From positions 1 through 22,768 of the forward strand of contig NW_003152017.1 in the NCBI RefSeq assembly GCF_000003605.2: DNA of 22,768 nt, written 5' to 3'. Made by a program: the position numbers and the translations under genes. How positions within the stretch are numbered: position 1 is the first letter of the stretch; each line of letters begins with the position of its first letter. Positions 1-10,461 of this stretch are shown here, piece after piece. The stretch is from Saccoglossus kowalevskii. Its lineage: Eukaryota; Hemichordata; Enteropneusta; Harrimaniidae. The notes beneath the pieces are model-generated. The model did no database searches. It was given only the letters and a program-made list of their open reading frames with translations, and was not told the DNA's origin.

Positions 1-436
1 TTGTAATTGTAGTATGTTAGCATTGTAATTGTAGTATGTGAGCATTGTAATTGTAGTATGCGAGCATTGTAATTGTAGTATGTGAGCATTGTAATTGTAG
101 TATGTGAGCATTGTAATTGTAGTATGTGAGCATTGTAATTTTAGTATGTGAGCATTGTAATTATAGTATGTGAGCATTGTAATTGTAGTATGTGAGCATT
201 GTAATTGTAGTATGTCAGCATTGTAATTGTAGTATGTGAGCATGGTAATTGTAGTATGCGAGCATTGTAATTGTAGTATGTGAGCATTGTAATTGTAGTA
301 TGTGAGCATTGTAATTGTAGTATGTGAGCATTGTAATTATAGTATGTCAGCATTGTAATTGCAGTATGTGAGCATTGTAATTGTAGTATGTGAACATTGT
401 AATTGTAGTATGTCAGCATTGTAATTGCAGTATGTG

Positions 437-788
437 AGCATTGTAATTGTAGTATGTCAGCATTGTAATTGCAGTATGTCAGCATTGTAATTGTAGTATG
501 TGAGCATTGTAATTGTAGTATGTCAGCATTGTAATTGTAGTATGTCAGCATTGTAATTGTAGTATGCGAGCATTGTAATTGTAGTATGTCAGCATTGTAA
601 TTGCAGTATGTGAGCATTGTAATTGTAGTATGTCAGCATTGTAATTGTAGTATGTCAGCATTGTAATTGTAGTATGTGAGCATTGTAATTGTAGTATGTC
701 AGCATTGTAATTGTAGTATGTCAGCATTGTAATTGTAGTATGCGAGCATTGTAATTGTAGTATGTCAGCATTGTAATTGTAGTATGTG
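437..788 (+). repeat. HOR-B dimer, copy 1 (16 monomers, 2 x 176 bp)
   Basis: The monomer order, read by the last bases of each unit, is C C G C C R C G twice, where C is TATGTC, G is TATGTG and R is TATGCG. The R units end at 568 and 744, exactly 176 bp apart. The first cassette closes with a TTGCAG G-type monomer. Compared by eye with 11465-11816 (shift 11,028 bp), the 352 bp differ at one position only (TTGCAG at about 472 against TTGTAG). Such a long match within a variable array marks a shared origin by duplication or conversion rather than independent mutation. Confidence 0.85.
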
Positions 789-975
789 AGCATTGTAATT
801 TGTAGTATGTGAGCATTGTAATTGTAGTATGTCAGCATTGTAATTGTAATATGTGAGCATTGTAATTTGTAGTATGTCAGCATTGTATTTGTAGTATGTC
901 AGCATTGTTAATTGCAGTATGTCAGCATTGTAATTGTAGCATGTGAGCATTGTAAATTGTAGTATGTGAGCTTTG
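789..975 (+). repeat. Indel-rich monomer patch
   Basis: Several monomers here carry single-base insertions or substitutions in the AATT core: TAATTTGTAG twice, GTATTTGTAG, GTTAATTGCAG and TAAATTGTAG. Elsewhere the 22-bp phase is usually kept for long distances. The patch lies directly downstream of the HOR-B dimer. It could be an old block that escapes homogenisation or a region of poor consensus in a long-read assembly; the indels are in short T or A runs, which fits either. Confidence 0.7.
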
Positions 976-1235
976 TAATTGTAGTATGTGAGCATTGTAA
1001 TTGTAGTATGTGAGCATTGTAATTGTAGTATGTGAGCATTGTAATTGTAGTATGTGAGCATTGTAATTGCAGTATGTGAGCATTGTAATTGTAGTATGTG
1101 AGCATTGTAAATGTAGTATGTGAGCATTGTAATTATAGTATGTGAGCATTGTAATTGCAGTATGTGAGCATTGTAATTGCAGTATGTCAGCATTGTAATT
1201 GCAGTATGTCAGCATTGTAATTGTAGTATGTGAGC

Positions 1236-2144
1236 ATTGTAATTGTAGTATGTGAGCATTGTAATTGTAGTATGTGAGCATTGTAATTATAGTATGTCAG
1301 CATTGTAATTGTAGTATGTGAGCATTGTAATTGTAGTATGTGAACATTGTAATTGTAATATGTGAGCATTGTAATTGTAGTATGTGAGCAATGTAATAGT
1401 ATGTGAGCATTGTAATTGTAGTATGTGAGCATTGCAATTGTAGTATGTCAGCATTGTAATTGCAGTATGTGAGCATTGTAAATGTAGTATGTGAGCATTG
1501 TAATTGCATTATGTCAGCATTGTAATTGTATTATGTGAGCATTGTAATTGCAGTATGTCAGCATTGTAATTGTAGTATGTGAGCATTGTAATTGTAGTAT
1601 GCGAGCATTGTAATTGTAGTATGTGAGCATTGTAATTGTAGTATGTGAGCATTGTAATTGTAGTATGTGAGCATTGTAATTGCATTATGTGAGCAATGTA
1701 ATTGTGGTATGTGAGAATTGTAATTGCAGTATGTGAGCATTGTAAATGTAGTATGTGAGCATTGTAATTATAGTATGCGAGCATTGTAATTGTAGTATGT
1801 CAGCATTGTAATTGCAGTATGTCAGCATTGTAATTGTTGCATGTGAGCATTGTAATTGTAGTATGTGAGCTTTGTAATTGTAGTATGTGAGCACTGTAAT
1901 TGTAGTATGTGAGTATTGTAATTGTAGTATGTGAGCATTGTAATTGTAGTATGTCAGCATTGTAATTGTAGTATGTCAGCATTGTAATTGTAGTATGCGA
2001 GCATTGTAATTGTAGTATGTCAGCATTGTAATTGTAGTATGTCAGCATTGTAATTGTAGTATGTCAGCATTGTAATTGTAGTATGTGAGCATTGTAATTG
2101 TAGTATGCGAGCATTGTAATTGTAGTATGTGAGCATTGTAATTG
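1236..2144 (+). repeat. HOR-A segment duplicated about 11.8 kb downstream (copy 1)
   Basis: This block aligns at a constant shift of 11,816 bp with 13052-13960. Both copies share the 19-mer, the TTGTGG monomer 315 bp after it, a rare TTGTTGCATG monomer (1834 and 13650), GCTTTG and GCACTG monomers, and a rare GAGTATTG start (about 1911 and 13727). Differences seen include GAGCAATG against GAGCATTG near 1691, GAGAATTG near 1715, and G against C at 1405/13221. To the right, the copies differ by one whole monomer (a TACGTG unit near 2149 is absent from the other), after which alignment resumes with a shift of 11,794 bp. Confidence 0.85.
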
Positions 2145-3033
2145 TAGTACGTGAGCATTGTAATTGTAGTATGTGAGCATTGTAATTGCATTATGTGAGC
2201 ATTGTAATTGTGGTATGTGAGCATTGTAATTGCAGTATGTGAGCATTGTAAATGTAGTATGTGAGCATTGTAATTATAGTATGCGAGCATTGTAATTGTA
2301 GTATGTCAGCATTGTAATTGCAGTATGTCAGCATTGTAATTGTAGCATGTGAGCATTGTAATTGTAGTATGTGAGCTTTGTAATTGTAGTATGTGAGCAC
2401 TGTAATTGTAGTATGTGAGCATTGTAATTGTAGTATGTGAGCATTGTAATTGTAGTATGTGAGCATTGTAATAGCAGTATGTGAGCATTGTAATTGTAGT
2501 ATGTGAGCATTGTAAATGTAGTATGTGAGCATTGTAATTATAGTATGTGAGCATTGTAATTGCAGTATGTGAGCATTGTAATTGTAGTATGTGAGCATTG
2601 TAATTGTAGTATGTGAGCATTGTAATTGTAGTATGTCAGCATTGTAATTGTAGTATGTCAGCATTGTAATTGTAGTATGTGAGCATTGTAATTGTAGTAT
2701 GTCAGCATTGTAATTGTAGTATGTGAGCATTGTAATTTTAGTATGTCAGCATTGTAATTGTAGTATGTGAGCATTGTAATTGTAGTATGTCAGCATTGTA
2801 ATTGTAGTATGTGAGCATTGTAATTGTAGTATGTCAGCATTGTAATTGTAGTATGTGAGCATTGTAATTGTAGTATGTCAGCAATGTAATTGTAGTATGT
2901 GAGCATTGTAATTGTAGTATGTGAGCATTGTAATTGTAGTATGTCAGCATTGTAATTGTAGTATGTCAGCATTGTAATTGTAGTATGTGAGCATTGTAAT
3001 TGTAATATGTGAGCATTGTAATTGTAGTATGTG
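1387..3033 (+). repeat. HOR-A copy with an internal partial duplication (1,647 bp)
   Basis: The segment starts at the 19-mer (1387-1405). The TTGTGG marker occurs twice, with GTGG at 1704 and 2210, 506 bp or exactly 23 monomers apart. Each is followed 187 bp later by GCACTG, so part of the HOR has been copied in tandem. The length is 75 monomers less the 3 bp missing from the 19-mer. From about 2630 the segment becomes an alternating C/G run that includes a TAATTTTA monomer (2732-2740), also found at 4973-4981. Confidence 0.85.
2630..2900 (+). repeat. Alternating TATGTC/TATGTG block, copy 1
   Basis: Monomers alternate between C-type and G-type for about 270 bp, with one TAATTTTA monomer and a GTCAGCAATG junction at 2878-2887. 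The same series recurs at 4871-5141 at a shift of 2,241 bp, including both rare markers. This alternation is distinct from the HOR-A and HOR-B orders and may be a third, dimeric (44-bp) local arrangement. Confidence 0.75.
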
Positions 3034-4707
3034 AGCAATGTAATAGTATGTGAGCATTGTAATTGTAGTATGTGAGCATTGCAATTGTAGTATGTCAGCA
3101 TTGTAATTGCAGTATGTGAGCATTGTAAATGTAGTATGTGAGCATTGTAATTGCATTATGTCAGCATTGTAATTGTAGTATGTGAGCTTTGTAATTGCAG
3201 TATGTCAGCATTGTAATTGTAGTATGTGAGCATTGTAATTGTAGTATGCGAGCATTGTAATTGTAGTATGTGAGCATTGTAATTGTAGTATGTGAGCATT
3301 GTAATTGTAGTATGTGAGCATTGTAATTGCATTATGTGAGCATTGTAATTGTGGTATGTGAGCATTGTAATTGCAGTATGTGAGCATTGTAAATGTAGTA
3401 TGTGAGCATTGTAATTATAGTATGCGAGCATTGTAATTGTAGTATGTCAGCATTGTAATTGCAGTATGTCAGCATTGTAATTGTAGCATGTGAGCATTGT
3501 AATTGTAGTATGTGAGCTTTGTAATTGTAGTATGTGAGCACTGTAATTGTAGTATGTGAGCATTGTAATTGTAGTATGTGAGCATTGTAATTGTAGTATG
3601 TGAGCATTGTAATTGCAGTATGTGAGCATTGTAATTGTAGTATGTGAGCATTGTAAATGTAGTATGTGAGCATTGTAATTATAGTATGTGAGCTTTGTAA
3701 TTGCAGTATGTGAGCATTGTAATTGTAGTATGTCAGCATTGTAATTGCAGTATGTCAGCACTGTAATTGTAGTATGTGAGCATTGTAATTGTAGTATGTG
3801 AGCATTGTAATTGTAGTATGTGAGCATTGTAAATGTAGCATGTGAGCATTGTAATTGTAGTATGTGAGCATTGTAAATGTAGTATGTGAGCATTGTAATT
3901 ATAGTATGTGAGCATTGTAATAGCAGTACGTGAGCATTGTAAATTGTAGTATGTCAGCATTGTAATTTGCCCTATGTCAACATTGTAATTGAATTATGTG
4001 AGCATTGTAATTGTTGTATGCGAGCATTGTAATTGTAGTATGTGAGCATTGGTAAATGTACTATGTGAGCATTGTAAATATAGTATGTGGAGCATTGTAA
4101 TTGCAGTATGTGAGCATTGTAATTGTAGTATGTGAGCATTGTAAATTGTAGTATGTCAGCATTGTAAATTGCAGTATGTCAGCATGTAATTGCAGTATGT
4201 GAGCATTGTAATTGTAGTATGTGAGCATTGTAATTGTAGTATGTCAGCATTGTAATTGCAGTATGTCAGCATTGTAATTGTAGTATGTGAGCATTGTAAT
4301 TGTAGTATGTGAGCATTGTAATTGCAGTATGTCAGCATTGTAATTGTAGTATGTGAGCATTGTAATTGTAGTATGTGAGCATTGTAATTGTAGTATGTGA
4401 GCATTGTAAATGTAGCATGTGAGCATTGTAATTGCAGTATGTGAGCATTGTAATTGTAGTATGTGAGCATTGTAAATGTAGTATGTGAGCATTGTAATTA
4501 TAGTATGCGAGCATTGTAATTGTAGTATGTCAGCATTGTAATTGCAGTATGTCAGCATTGTAATTGTAGTATGTGAGCATTGTAATTGTAGTATGTGAGC
4601 ATTGTAATTATAGTATGTCAGCATTGTAATTGTAGTATGTGAGCATTGTAATTGTAGTATGTGAACATTGTAATTGTAGTATGTGAGCATTGTAATTGTA
4701 GTATGTG
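3034..4707 (+). repeat. HOR-A copy carrying a decayed patch (1,674 bp)
   Basis: It begins with the 19-mer at 3034. GTGG is at 3351, 315 bp after the 19-mer anchor as in the canonical copy, and GCACTG is at 3538, the standard 187 bp later. The first two thirds follow canonical order. Between about 3930 and 4195 the monomers are irregular in length and sequence, and after this the HOR-A order resumes with the TTATAG, GTGAAC series before the next 19-mer. Confidence 0.85.
3930..4195 (+). repeat. Most diverged patch of the array
   Basis: This is the least regular stretch of the window. It has TTTGCCCTATGTCAAC (about 3964), TTGAATTATG, TTGTTGTATGCG, TTGGTAAATGTACTATG, TGTAAATATAG, a GTGGAGC insertion, two TAAATTG insertions and a shortened GCATGTAATT. 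Several of these variants appear nowhere else that I saw. All of it is still recognisable as the 22-bp monomer, so it is not an inserted element. It is a candidate relic of older array sequence or a low-quality assembly join. Confidence 0.8.
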
Positions 4708-6419
4708 AGCAATGTAATAGTATGTGAGCATTGTAATTGTAGTATGTGAGCATTGTAATTGTAGTATGTCAGCATTGTAATTGCAGTATGTGAGCATTGT
4801 TAATGTAGTATGTGAGCATTGTAATTGCATTATGTCAGCATTGTAATTGTATTGTCAGCATTGTAATTGTAGTATGTCAGCATTGTAATTGTAGTATGTC
4901 AGCATTGTAATTGTAGTATGTGAGCATTGTAATTGTAGTATGTCAGCATTGTAATTGTAGTATGTGAGCATTGTAATTTTAGTATGTCAGCATTGTAATT
5001 GTAGTATGTGAGCATTGTAATTGTAGTATGTCAGCATTGTAATTGTAGTATGTGAGCATTGTAATTGTAGTATGTCAGCATTGTAATTGTAGTATGTGAG
5101 CATTGTAATTGTAGTATGTCAGCAATGTAATTGTAGCATGTGAGCATTGTAATTGTAGTATGTGAGCATTGTAATTGTAGTGTGTGAGCATTGTAATTGT
5201 AGTATGTCAGCATTGTAATTGTAGTATGGCAGCATTGTAATTGTAGTATGTGAGCATTGTAATTGTAGCATGTGAGCATTGTAATTGTAGTATGTGAGCA
5301 TTGTAATTGTAGTATGTGAGCATTGTAATTGTAGTATGTCAGCATTGTAATTGTAGTATGTCAGCATTGTAATTGTAGTATGTGAGCATTGTAATTGTAG
5401 TATGCGAGCATTGTAATTGTAGTATGTGAGCATTGTAACTGTAGTATGTGAGCATTGTAATTGTAGTATGTGAGCATTGTAATTGCATTATGTGAGCATT
5501 GTAATTGTGGTATGTGAGCATTGTAATTGCAGTATGTGAGCATTGTAAATGTAGTATGTGAGCATTGTAATTATAGTATGCGAGCATTGTAATTTGTAGT
5601 ATGTCAGCATTGTAATTGCAGTATGTCAGCATTGTAATTGTAGCATGTGAGCATTGTAATTGTAGTATGTGAGCTTTGTAATTGTAGTATGTGAGCACTG
5701 TAATTGTAGTATGTGAGCATTGTAATTGTAGTATGTGAGCATTGTAATTGTAGTATGTGAGCATTGTAATTGCAGTATGTGAGCATTGTAATTGTAGTAT
5801 GTGAGCATTGTAATTATAGTATGTGAGCATTGTAATTATAGTATGTGAGCATTGTAATTGCAGTATGTGAGCATTGTAATTGTAGTATGTCAGCATTGTA
5901 ATTGCAGTATGTCAGCATTGTAATTGTAGTATGTGAGCATTGTAATTGTAGTATGTGAGCATTGTAAATGTAGCATGTGAGCATTGTAAATGTAGCATGT
6001 GAGCATTGTAATTGTAGTATGTGAGCATTGTAAATGTAGTATGTCAGCATTGTAATTGTAGTATGCGAGCATTGTAATTGTAGTATGTCAGCATTGTAAT
6101 TGCAGTATGTCAGCATTGTAATTGTAGTATGTCAGCATTGTAATTGCAGTATGTGAGCATTGTAATTGTAGTATGTGAGCATTGTAAATGTAGTATGTGA
6201 GCATTGTAATTATAGTATGCAAGCATTGTAATTGTAGTATGTCAGCATTGTAATTGCAGTATGTCAGCATTGTAATTGTAGTATGTGAGCATTGTAATTG
6301 TAGTATGTGAGCATTGTAATTATAGTATGTCAGCATTGTAATTGTAGTATGTGAGCATTGTAATTGTAGTATGTGAACATTGTAATTGTAGTATGTGAGC
6401 ATTGTAATTGTAGTATGTG
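4708..6419 (+). repeat. HOR-A copy expanded by a TATGTC-rich insert (1,712 bp)
   Basis: The 19-mer is at 4708 and GTGG at 5507, 797 bp away instead of 315 bp, because the alternating C/G block (about 4870-5345) lies between them. A 20-bp monomer at 4838-4857 has lost 2 bp from the GTATTATG unit. From GTGG at 5507 to the next 19-mer is the canonical 915 bp. A CpG-to-CpA change is visible at 6220-6221 (TATGCAAGC where other copies have TATGCGAGC). Confidence 0.85.
4871..5141 (+). repeat. Alternating TATGTC/TATGTG block, copy 2
   Basis: This matches 2630-2900 at a shift of 2,241 bp, sharing the TAATTTTA monomer (4973-4981) and the GTCAGCAATG junction (5119-5128). It then differs from copy 1 by AGCATG in the following monomer and a TGTGTG unit near 5180. 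The surrounding monomers to about 5345 are simple G-type and C-type units with one TATGGC variant. Confidence 0.75.
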
Positions 6420-8088
6420 AGCAATGTAATAGTATGTGAGCATTGTAATTGTAGTATGTGAGCATTGTAATTGTAGTATGTCAGCATTGTAATTGCAGTA
6501 TGTGAGCATTGTTAATGTAGTATGTGAGCATTGTAATTGCATTATGTCAGCATTGTAATTGTATTATGTCAGCATTGTAATTGTAGTATGTCAGCATTGT
6601 AATTGTAGTATGTCAGCATTGTAATTGTAGTATGTCAGCATTGTAATTGCAGTATGTCAGCATTGTAATTGCAGTATGTCAGCATTGTAATTGTAGTATG
6701 TATGCATTGTAATTGTAGTAAGTCAGCATTGTAATTGCAGTATGTCAGCATTGTAATTGTAGTATGTCAGCATTGTAATTGCAGTATGTCAGCATTGTAA
6801 TTGTAGTATGTCAGCATTGTAATTGTAGTATGTGAGCATTGTAATTACAGTATGTCAGCATTGTAATTGTAGTATGTCAGCATTGTAATTGTAGTATGTG
6901 AGCATTGTAATTGTAGTATGTCAGCATTGTAATTGTAGTATGTCAGCATTGTAATTGTAGTATGGCAGCATTGTAATTGTAGTATGTGAGCATTGTAATT
7001 GCAGTATGTGAGCATTGTAATTGTAGTATGTGAGCATTGTAATTGTAGTATGTGAGCATTGTAATTGTAGTATGTCAGCATTGTAATTGTAGTATGTCAG
7101 CATTGTAATTGTAGTATGTGAGCATTGTAATTGTAGTATGTATGCATTGTAATTGTAGTATGTGAGCATTGTAATTGCAGTATGTGAGCATTGTAATTGT
7201 AGTATGTGAGCATTGTAATTGCATTATGTGAGCATTGTAATTGTGGTATGTGAGCATTGTAATTGCAGTATGTGAGCATTGTAATTGTAGTATGTGAGCA
7301 TTGTAATTGTAGTATGTCAGCATTGTAATTGTAGTATGTCAGCATTGTAATTGCAGTATTTGAGCATTGTAATTGTAGCATGTGAGCATTGTAATTGTAG
7401 TATGTGAGCTTTGTAAATGTAGTATGTGAGCACTGTAATTGTAGTATGTGAGCATTGTAATTGTAGTATGTGAGCATTGTAATTGTAGTATGTCAGCATT
7501 GTAATTGCAGTATGCGAGCATTGTAATTGTAGTATGTGAGCATTGTAAATGTAGTATGTGAGCATTGTAATTATAGTATGTGAGCATTGTAATTGCAGTA
7601 TGTGAGCATTGTAATTGTAGTATGTGAGCATTGTAATTGTAGTATGTCAGCATTGTAATTGTAGTATGTCAGCATTGTAATTGTAGTATGTGAGCATTGT
7701 AATTGTAGTATGTGAGCATTGTAATTATAGTATGCGAGCATTGTAATTGTAGTATGCGAGCATTGTAATTGTAGTATGTCAGCATTGTAATTGTAGTATG
7801 TGAGCATTGTAATTGTAGTATGTCAGCATTGTAATTATAGTATGTGAGCATTGTAATTGTAGTATGCGAGCATTGTAATTGTAGTATGTCAGCATTGTAA
7901 TTGCAGTATGTGAGCATTGTAATTGTAGTATGTCAGCATTGTAATTGCAGTATGTCAGCATTGTAATTGTAGTATGTGAGCATTGTAATTGTAGTATGTC
8001 AGCATTGTAATTGTAGTATGTCAGCATTGTAATTGTAGTATGAGAGCATTGTAATTGTAGTATGTCAGCATTGTAATTGCAGTATGTG

Positions 8089-8264
8089 AGCATTGTAATT
8101 GTAGTATGTCAGCATTGTAATTGTAGTATGTCAGCATTGTAATTGTAGTATGTGAGCATTGTAATTGTAGTATGTCAGCATTGTAATTGTAGTATGTCAG
8201 CATTGTAATTGTAGTATGCGAGCATTGTAATTGTAGTATGTCAGCATTGTAATTGTAGTATGTG
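8089..8264 (+). repeat. HOR-B cassette, single copy (8 monomers)
   Basis: The order C C G C C R C G, all with TTGTAG cores, is read directly, with the R unit ending at 8220. It is preceded by a TTGCAG G-type monomer (8067-8088), the same neighbour as in the dimers. By eye it has no differences from 11641-11816. Confidence 0.8.
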
Positions 8265-8922
8265 AGCATTGTAATTGTAGTATGTGAGCATTGTAATTGT
8301 AGTATGTGAGCATTGTAATTGTAGTATGTGAGCATTGTAATTGTAGTATGTCAGCATTGTAATTGTAGTATGTCAGCATTGTAATTGTAGTATGTGAGCA
8401 TTGTAATTGTAGTATGCGAGCATTGTAATTGTAGTATGTGAGCATTGTAACTGTAGTATGTGAGCATTGTAATTGTAGTATGTGAGCATTGTAATTGCAT
8501 TATGTGAGCATTGTAATTGTGGTATGTGAGCATTGTAATTGCAGTATGTGAGCATTGTAAATGTAGTATGTGAGCATTGTAATTATAGTATGCGAGCATT
8601 GTAATTGTAGTATGTCAGCATTGTAATTGCAGTATGTCAGCATTGTAATTGTAGCATGTGAGCATTGTAATTGTAGTATGTGAGCTTTGTAATTGTAGTA
8701 TGTGAGCACTGTAATTGTAGTATGTGAGCATTGTAATTGTAGTATGTGAGCATTGTAATTGTAGTATGTGAGCATTGTAATTGCAGTATGCGAGCATTGT
8801 AATTGTAGTATGTGAGCATTGTAAATGTAGTATGTGAGCATTGTAATTATAGTATGTGAGCATTGTAATTGCAGTATGTGAGCATTGTAATTGTAGTATG
8901 TGAGCATTGTAATTGTAGTATG

Positions 8923-9540
8923 TCAGCATTGTAATTGCAGTATGTCAGCATTGTAATTGTAGTATGTCAGCATTGTAATTGTAGTATGTGAGCATTGTAA
9001 TTGTAGTATGTGAGCATTGTAAATGTAGTATGTGAGCATTGTAATTATAGTATGCGAGCATTTTAATTTTAGTATGTCAGCATTGTAATTGCAGTATGTC
9101 AGCATTGTAATTGTAGTATGTGAGCATTGTAATTGTAGTATGTGAGCTTTGTAATTGTAGTATGTGAGCATTGTAATTGTAGTATGTGAGCATTGTAATT
9201 GTAGTATGTGAGCATTGTAATTGTAGTATGTGAGCATTGTAATTGCAGTATGCGAGCATTGTAATTGTAGTATGTGAGCATTGTAAATGTAGTATGTGAG
9301 CATTGTAATTATAGTATGTGAGCATTGTAATTGCAGTATGTGAGCATTGTAATTGTAGTATGTGAGCATTGTAATTGTAGTATGTCAGCATTGTAATTGC
9401 AGTATGTCAGCATTGTAATTGTAGTATGTCAGCATTGTAATTGTAGTATGTGAGCATTGTAATTGTAGTATGTGAGCATTGTAAATGTAGTATGTGAGCA
9501 TTGTAATTATAGTATGCGAGCATTTTAATTTTAGTATGTC
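8923..9540 (+). repeat. 462-bp local tandem duplication within HOR-A
   Basis: Two successive blocks share the series TTGCAG-C, C, G, TAAATG, TTATAG-R and a monomer with both CATTTTAATT and TTTTAG changes. The CATTTTAATTTTAG marker is seen near 9059 and 9521, 21 monomers apart. That unit is not seen elsewhere in the window, so the duplication followed its origin. Exact borders were not resolved by eye. Confidence 0.7.
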
Positions 9541-10219
9541 AGCATTGTAATTGCAGTATGTCAGCATTGTAATTGTAGTATGTGAGCATTGTAATTGTAG
9601 TATGTGAGCATTGTAATTGTAGTATGTGAGCATTGTAAATGTAGCATGTGAGCATTGTAATTGTAGTATGTGAGCATTGTAAATGTAGTATGTGAGCATT
9701 GTAATTGTAGTATGCGAGCATTGTAATTGTAGTATGTCAGCATTGTAATTGCAGTATGTCAGCATTGTAATTGTAGTATTTGAGCATTGTAATTGCAGTA
9801 TGTGAGCATTGTAATTGTAGTATGTGAGCATTGTAAATGTATTATGTGAGCATTGTAATTATAGTATGCGAGCATTGTAATTGTAGTATGTCAGCATTGT
9901 AATTGCAGTATGTCAGCATTGTAATTGTAGTATGTGAGCATTGTAATTGTAGTATGTGAGCATTGTAATTATAGTATGTCAGCATTGTAATTGTAGTATG
10001 TGAGCATTGTAATTGTAGTATGTGAACATTGTAATTGTAGTATGTGAGCATTGTAATTGTAGTATGTGAACATTGTAATTGTAGTATGTGAGCATTGTAA
10101 TTGTAGTATGTGAGCAATGTAATAGTATGTGAGCATTGTAATTGTAGTATGTGAGCATTGTAATTGTAGTATGTCAGCATTGTAATTGCAGTATGTGAGC
10201 ATTGTTAATGTAGTATGTG

Positions 10220-10461
10220 AGCATTGTAATTGCATTATGTCAGCATTGTAATTGTATTATGTCAGCATTGTAATTGTAGTATGTCAGCATTGTAATTGTA
10301 GTATGTCAGCATTGTAATTGTAGTATGTCAGCATTGTAATTGTAGTATGTCAGCATTGTAATTGCAGTATGTCAGCATTGTAATTGTAGTATGTCAGCAT
10401 TGTAATTGTAGTATGTCAGCATTGTAATTGCAGTATGTCAGCATTGTAATTGCAGTATGTC
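10220..10461 (+). repeat. Run of 11 consecutive TATGTC monomers
   Basis: All 11 monomers end in TATGTC, the longest such run I saw. Their cores vary (GCATTA, GTATTA, TTGTAG, TTGCAG), so the run did not arise by amplification of a single monomer. Compared with the related region at 6540-6830, this part of the array has gained about 17 monomers (374 bp) between the 19-mer and the TATGTATGC marker. Confidence 0.8.

Larger units (their letters stand above)
1..1386 (+). repeat. Array section upstream of the first 19-mer, mixed monomers with one HOR-B dimer
   Basis: This stretch opens with G-type and R-type monomers and becomes TATGTC-rich from about 340. It holds the HOR-B dimer (437-788), then an indel-rich patch (789-975), then G-type and TTGCAG monomers leading into the HOR-A landmark series TTATAG, GTGAAC, GTAATA that precedes the 19-mer at 1387. 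The HOR-A tail from 1236 onward matches 13052 onward. No gene or non-repeat sequence was seen. Confidence 0.85.
6420..10112 (+). repeat. Long HOR-A interval with two TTGTGG markers and TATGTC-rich filler (3,693 bp)
   Basis: The 19-mer is at 6420. A TATGTC-rich run follows (about 6540-6830) that includes an unusual TATGTATGCATTG, TAAGTC pair near 6695-6725, repeated near 10762-10790. GTGG lies at 7243 and 8519, exactly 58 monomers apart, each followed by GCACTG at 187 bp. Between them is simpler sequence with an HOR-B cassette (8089-8264). From 8923 to about 9540 two similar sub-blocks 462 bp (21 monomers) apart carry a shared CATTTTAATTTTAG monomer (near 9059 and 9521). Near 10020-10075 the GTGAAC monomer pair is duplicated by 44 bp. 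Confidence 0.8.

Noticed and set aside
2149-2154. TACGTG and AGCATGTG variants as E-box-like regulatory sites
   Set aside because: CATGTG fits CANNTG, but it appears only as one recurrent point variant (T17C) at fixed HOR positions with no nearby gene to regulate.
3930-4195. Inserted mobile element at the most diverged patch
   Set aside because: Every part can still be read as 22-bp monomers with small changes. There are no terminal repeats, no target duplication and no foreign sequence.
7723-7790. Hairpin from ATGC-GA-GCAT in TATGCGAGCAT monomers
   Set aside because: The stem is only 4 bp with a 2-base gap and does not extend. It is a by-product of the R-type variant next to the constant GCAT.
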